NCBI GenBank assembly: GCA_011524855.1
Contig: WTJK01000061.1
Location: 1-35,394 of the forward strand
DNA: 35,394 bases
From: Methanobacteriota archaeon
GTDB taxonomy: Archaea; Thermoplasmatota; Poseidoniia; Poseidoniales; Poseidoniaceae
Direction of reading: 5' to 3'
Shown: piece by piece, positions 32,769 to 35,394 of the stretch
How the letters are laid out: the number at the start of each line of letters is the position of its first letter
Numbering within the stretch: position 1 is the stretch's first letter
Notes under the pieces: generated by a model
Database searches by the model: none
The model's input: only the letters and a program-made list of their open reading frames with translations
Told to the model about the DNA's origin: nothing
Translations under genes and position numbers: made by a program

Positions 32769-34010
32769 ATGGAAGAGAACATCTTTGACAGGTTCATGTC
32801 ACAGAAAACCCTCTTCAAAAACAAGGAAATCCTTCGGCATGACCACCGACCTTCTCACCTTCCCCACCGCAACGATGAGGTGGAGCGCATGTCGTACAAC
32901 CTGTGGGAAGCGCTGAAGGGCCACATTCCGTCCAACATGACCGTTTACGGCGTCACCGGCGCCGGGAAGACGGCCGTGACGAACTACATCTGCCATCACC
33001 TCAAAGTGAAGGGTGAAACCATCGGCCGCAAGGTGGATTCAATCATGGTGAATTGCCGTCAAATCGACACGCAGTATCGCGTGCTGAGCCACCTTGGGAA
33101 CATGCTGCTCGAACCTCATGAGTCCGAAGAGATCCCGTTCACGGGCTGGCCGACCGACCGCGTGTTCAAGGAGCTCGTGCGGCGAATGGACGCGCGCGGT
33201 GGTGTCTTCATCATCGTGCTCGACGAAATCGACCATCTTGTCCGGAAGGCTGGCGACGATTTGTTGTACAACTTGACCAGTCTCAACGGTTCGCTCAACA
33301 CCGCCCGAGCCTGCGTCATCGGCATTTCAAATGACCTCAAATTCACCGATTTCTTGGACCCCCGCGTCCGTTCACGACTGGGCCAATTGGACATTCTCTT
33401 CCGACCCTACGACGCCGAACAACTGCAGGACATTCTTCGCCAGCGCGCCGAACGGGCGTTGCAAGAGAACGTGTTGGGTCCAGGTGTCATCGAACTCTGC
33501 GCAGCGCTTGCAGCACAGGAACACGGCGATGCTCGGTGCGCCCTTGACCTCCTTCGCATCTCCACGGAGAAAGCCGAATTCACCGGTGAAAACGTGGTGA
33601 ATCAGAGCCATGTCCGGGCTGCTCAAAGCCAAATTGAAGCCGACCAAATGAACCCGGTGCTCGCTACCCTCCCAACACAACAGAAGTTGGTGTTGGCTGC
33701 GCTCCTGCTCAACGAACGGAACGGGTTGCGCAACGTGGCGACCGGTCAGGTGTACGACATCTATCGACAAGCCTGCCAGCACATCCGGCAAAGCCCCTTG
33801 ACGCAACGGCGTATATCGGGCTTGATCTCCAACCTTGACATGCTCGGCCTGATCACCGCTCGCACCGTGAGCAAAGGACGCTACGGTCGATCCAAGGAAA
33901 TCAATTCCTGCATCCCCGCCAACGTCAACCCTGTTGAAATCATGGTGGCGGCGGAAGAAGAGTTGGGGGTGGTGTTCGCCTCCAACTACCAACACCAATC
34001 GTCCCTCTGA
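32769..34010 (+). CDS. cdc6: Orc1/Cdc6 replication initiator
   Basis: ATG 32769 (in-frame TTG at 32760 is an alternative) gives 413 residues, the standard size. This AAA+ ATPase binds origin DNA and loads the MCM helicase. Visible motifs: IFDRFMSQKTLFKNKEIL with RPSHLPHRNDEV (the initiator-type start), Walker A GVTGAGKT (61-68), Walker B FIIVLDEID (Asp-Glu at about 152-153), sensor 1 VIGISND, the VRSRL arginine segment after sensor 1, and sensor 2 in HGDARCALDLLR. The C-terminal winged helix is visible from LPTQQKLVLAALLL to RISGLISNLDMLGLI. Together with the AT-rich upstream region it marks a possible chromosomal origin. The call is secure. Confidence 0.95.
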   Translation: MEENIFDRFMSQKTLFKNKEILRHDHRPSHLPHRNDEVERMSYNLWEALKGHIPSNMTVYGVTGAGKTAVTNYICHHLKVKGETIGRKVDSIMVNCRQIDTQYRVLSHLGNMLLEPHESEEIPFTGWPTDRVFKELVRRMDARGGVFIIVLDEIDHLVRKAGDDLLYNLTSLNGSLNTARACVIGISNDLKFTDFLDPRVRSRLGQLDILFRPYDAEQLQDILRQRAERALQENVLGPGVIELCAALAAQEHGDARCALDLLRISTEKAEFTGENVVNQSHVRAAQSQIEADQMNPVLATLPTQQKLVLAALLLNERNGLRNVATGQVYDIYRQACQHIRQSPLTQRRISGLISNLDMLGLITARTVSKGRYGRSKEINSCIPANVNPVEIMVAAEEELGVVFASNYQHQSSL

Positions 34011-34058
34011 ACCAAACGTCGAAAGGCGCCGAACAGCGGGTTGCATCGCTTCGGTGTG

Positions 34059-34065
34059 CTTAAAT
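34059..34065 (+). promoter_or_regulatory. Candidate TATA element of the four-helix membrane protein gene
   Basis: CTTAAAT is centred 27 nt before ATG 34089, the spacing expected for a leaderless transcript. A GGAGG lies only 1 nt from the ATG, too close to act as a normal ribosome-binding site. Confidence 0.45.
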
Positions 34066-34088
34066 GCCCATCGGGATTCGCCGGAGGC

Positions 34089-34652
34089 ATGAGCGACGAC
34101 GTGCCCACCCCTGTTGCGTCCAAGATGGCATCCGGTGAACCGGTGCCCGCCTACGCCAACTGGTTCGTTCTCATCGGTGTGTGGGGTTTGATGTTGGCCG
34201 TGTTGAACATGTTTGGCATGGCTCATCCCACCTATCACATTTCGTGGGGCGGTTTGCTGACCTTGGAAACCACCAACGCCGCCTTTGGAACCGCCAGCGA
34301 CGGCTTCCAGTTCTCCGTCCTTGGCGACTCCATCTTCCTCGCCATCTGCATCGGCCTCATCGTGGGTGGCCTCAACCAAATCAACAAATCCACCGACACC
34401 GCTTCTTGGGTGCGGGGCTTGTTCGTGAACGACACCTGGACGGCACTCGCTGATACCAACGTGGGAGGCGGACACCGCACGGCCGGTGCATGGTGCCTTC
34501 TCCTTGGGTTCGTTTTCTACTTCTGGTTCGGCATCCAGCACACCGGCTGGACCGACGTGGGCGTGTACTCCGTGGCCATGGCACTCATCGCCTCCGGCTA
34601 CGCCTTGAACCACCTCAGCCGTGTCCCCCCCGGCGATGACAAGATCGACTGA
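34089..34652 (+). CDS. Four-helix integral membrane protein of unknown function
   Basis: ATG 34089 gives 187 residues; a longer frame from 34041 would cross the TATA-like element and is less likely. Four hydrophobic segments are visible: NWFVLIGVWGLMLAVLNMFG, SIFLAICIGLIVGGL, AGAWCLLLGFVFYFWFGI and VGVYSVAMALIASGYAL, with both ends hydrophilic. No catalytic motif or known family was recognised. It lies between orc1/cdc6 and a convergent glycosyltransferase gene, which gives no functional hint. Confidence 0.65.
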   Translation: MSDDVPTPVASKMASGEPVPAYANWFVLIGVWGLMLAVLNMFGMAHPTYHISWGGLLTLETTNAAFGTASDGFQFSVLGDSIFLAICIGLIVGGLNQINKSTDTASWVRGLFVNDTWTALADTNVGGGHRTAGAWCLLLGFVFYFWFGIQHTGWTDVGVYSVAMALIASGYALNHLSRVPPGDDKID

Positions 34653-34665
34653 GTTGGACGCACGC

Positions 34666-35394
34666 TCAGTGACCGTGGCGCCGCAGAACAGCGTCTGTTA
34701 TCCCGCACACGATGCCGTACCACAGTGCAAAACTCCAGGCGAGCACCAACCCGTGAAGCAACACGGCGTTCATCAGCCGTGACCGCGGTGCCTGCCTCAA
34801 CACTTCACGGTTCACCGAACCCAACGAGCCGCCCCACATCATGGACAGCTGAACCAGCAACAGGGTGACCCATCCGGCCTTGATGGCCAACATGGCACCC
34901 GAAGTGGCACCCCAGAGGCCCGAAACGCCCGGAGCGAACGCCAACATGCCGAACAGCGCAAACGCCAATGTCCAAGGAAGCGCTCCAAGAACGGCAGTTG
35001 AACTGCCGAGGAAATCAAAGCGTTGCTGTCGACGCTCCTTCGCGGGGTAGCGCCGAACGATCCTCAGGTGGGCTCGAGCGTCCCGAGCTCGCTTGGACAA
35101 AAACCGACGAACGCCGGTTTCCGGTACGTGTCGTACGACAGCGTCGGGCGTGTACACGATGCCACCGCCCGTTTGAATCAAGCGGAGGCTCACCTCCATG
35201 TCCTCTGCGTGGTACCACCTGGGGTCAAAGCCGCCAATCTCCACCAAGGAGGTGCGATGAAACATCGAACAAGGGCCGTTTGCAAGGCTGGTGTGACGGG
35301 GCCTGGACCGATACTTTGCTGAAATTTCGACCGAACGGTGCCAACTCACGAGGTCACGTGCCCGCTCAAAGACGGTGCGCCCGGTGACCGCCAC
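34666..35394 (-). CDS. Family 2 glycosyltransferase, N terminus cut by the window end
   Basis: The frame is open to base 35394, so the gene starts beyond the window. The 242 visible residues hold the C-terminal half of a GT2 catalytic domain: NGPCSMFHRTSLVEIGGFDPRWY, the catalytic-base segment AEDMEVSLRL and VVRHVPETG. After a basic stretch (RRFLSKRARDARAHLRIVRRYP) come about three membrane helices (LPWTLAFALFGMLAFA, MLAIKAGWVTLLLVQLSMM and VLLHGLVLAWSFALWYGIV). Such enzymes transfer sugars from nucleotide or lipid-linked donors at the inner membrane face, for glycan or glycolipid assembly. The donor-binding DxD part lies outside the window. Confidence 0.85.
   Translation of the reverse strand: MAVTGRTVFERARDLVSWHRSVEISAKYRSRPRHTSLANGPCSMFHRTSLVEIGGFDPRWYHAEDMEVSLRLIQTGGGIVYTPDAVVRHVPETGVRRFLSKRARDARAHLRIVRRYPAKERRQQRFDFLGSSTAVLGALPWTLAFALFGMLAFAPGVSGLWGATSGAMLAIKAGWVTLLLVQLSMMWGGSLGSVNREVLRQAPRSRLMNAVLLHGLVLAWSFALWYGIVCGITDAVLRRHGH

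Noticed and set aside
33372-34613. Open frame of 413 codons on the minus strand opposite orc1/cdc6 and the membrane protein gene
   Set aside because: It runs across two supported genes and their intergenic promoter and contains no recognisable motif.
1-35394. tRNA genes, rRNA genes, CRISPR arrays, insertion sequences or prophage
   Set aside because: No cloverleaf-like intergenic segment, repeat-spacer pattern, transposase or integrase was seen; nearly all sequence is accounted for by protein genes.

Overview
The window looks like a piece of a marine euryarchaeal chromosome, most likely Marine Group II (Candidatus Poseidoniales) or a close relative. The archaeal markers are an Orc1/Cdc6 initiator, a TBP-fold protein, an EF-1A/SelB-like protein without a GTPase site, AGGTGA-type Shine-Dalgarno sites, and several genes that appear leaderless with a TATA-like box about 25-30 nt before the start codon. 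Giant secreted proteins with one C-terminal membrane anchor and a short acidic cytoplasmic tail also fit that group. The lineage is inferred from gene content and was not tested by phylogeny. Coding density is very high: no stretch over 300 bases lacks a gene. I saw no tRNA, rRNA, CRISPR array, transposase or integrase.

Layout. 1-3287 (+): a 5'-truncated M28 peptidase, a membrane-anchored alpha/beta hydrolase and a small MerT-like membrane protein. 3292-13711 (-): a compact three-gene lipid/polyketide operon in the order FabI-type enoyl reductase, 2943-residue iterative type I synthase (KS-AT-degenerate ACP-KS-ACP-ACP-ACP-KR-DH), phosphopantetheinyl transferase. 13808-23120 (-): a 1949-residue surface protein, an unrecognised 291-residue protein, a divergent TBP-fold protein, a TatD-like hydrolase and a second anchored secreted protein. 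23243-26324 (+): a hotdog acyl-CoA thioesterase, a degenerate EF-Tu-like protein and an unknown membrane protein. 26327-29775 (-): a PfkB kinase, biotin carboxylase and a fatty acid hydroxylase/sterol desaturase-family protein. 29893-35394: a SLOG/DUF2493 protein (+), a CysJ-like flavoreductase (-), a metallo-beta-lactamase-fold hydrolase (+), Orc1/Cdc6 with a candidate origin upstream (+), a four-helix membrane protein (+) and a truncated family 2 glycosyltransferase (-).

The most exciting content is the 3292-13711 operon. Archaea are generally thought not to make fatty acids with an ACP-dependent synthase, yet this operon carries every activity needed for an iterative reducing cycle: malonyl loading, condensation, ketoreduction, dehydration, enoyl reduction and carrier activation. 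Other genes in the window could supply malonyl-CoA (biotin carboxylase), release acyl chains (hotdog thioesterase) or modify them (fatty acid hydroxylase family). All three ACP repeats carry Thr where the phosphopantetheine-bearing Ser is normally found, and a fourth ACP-like segment has lost the site completely.
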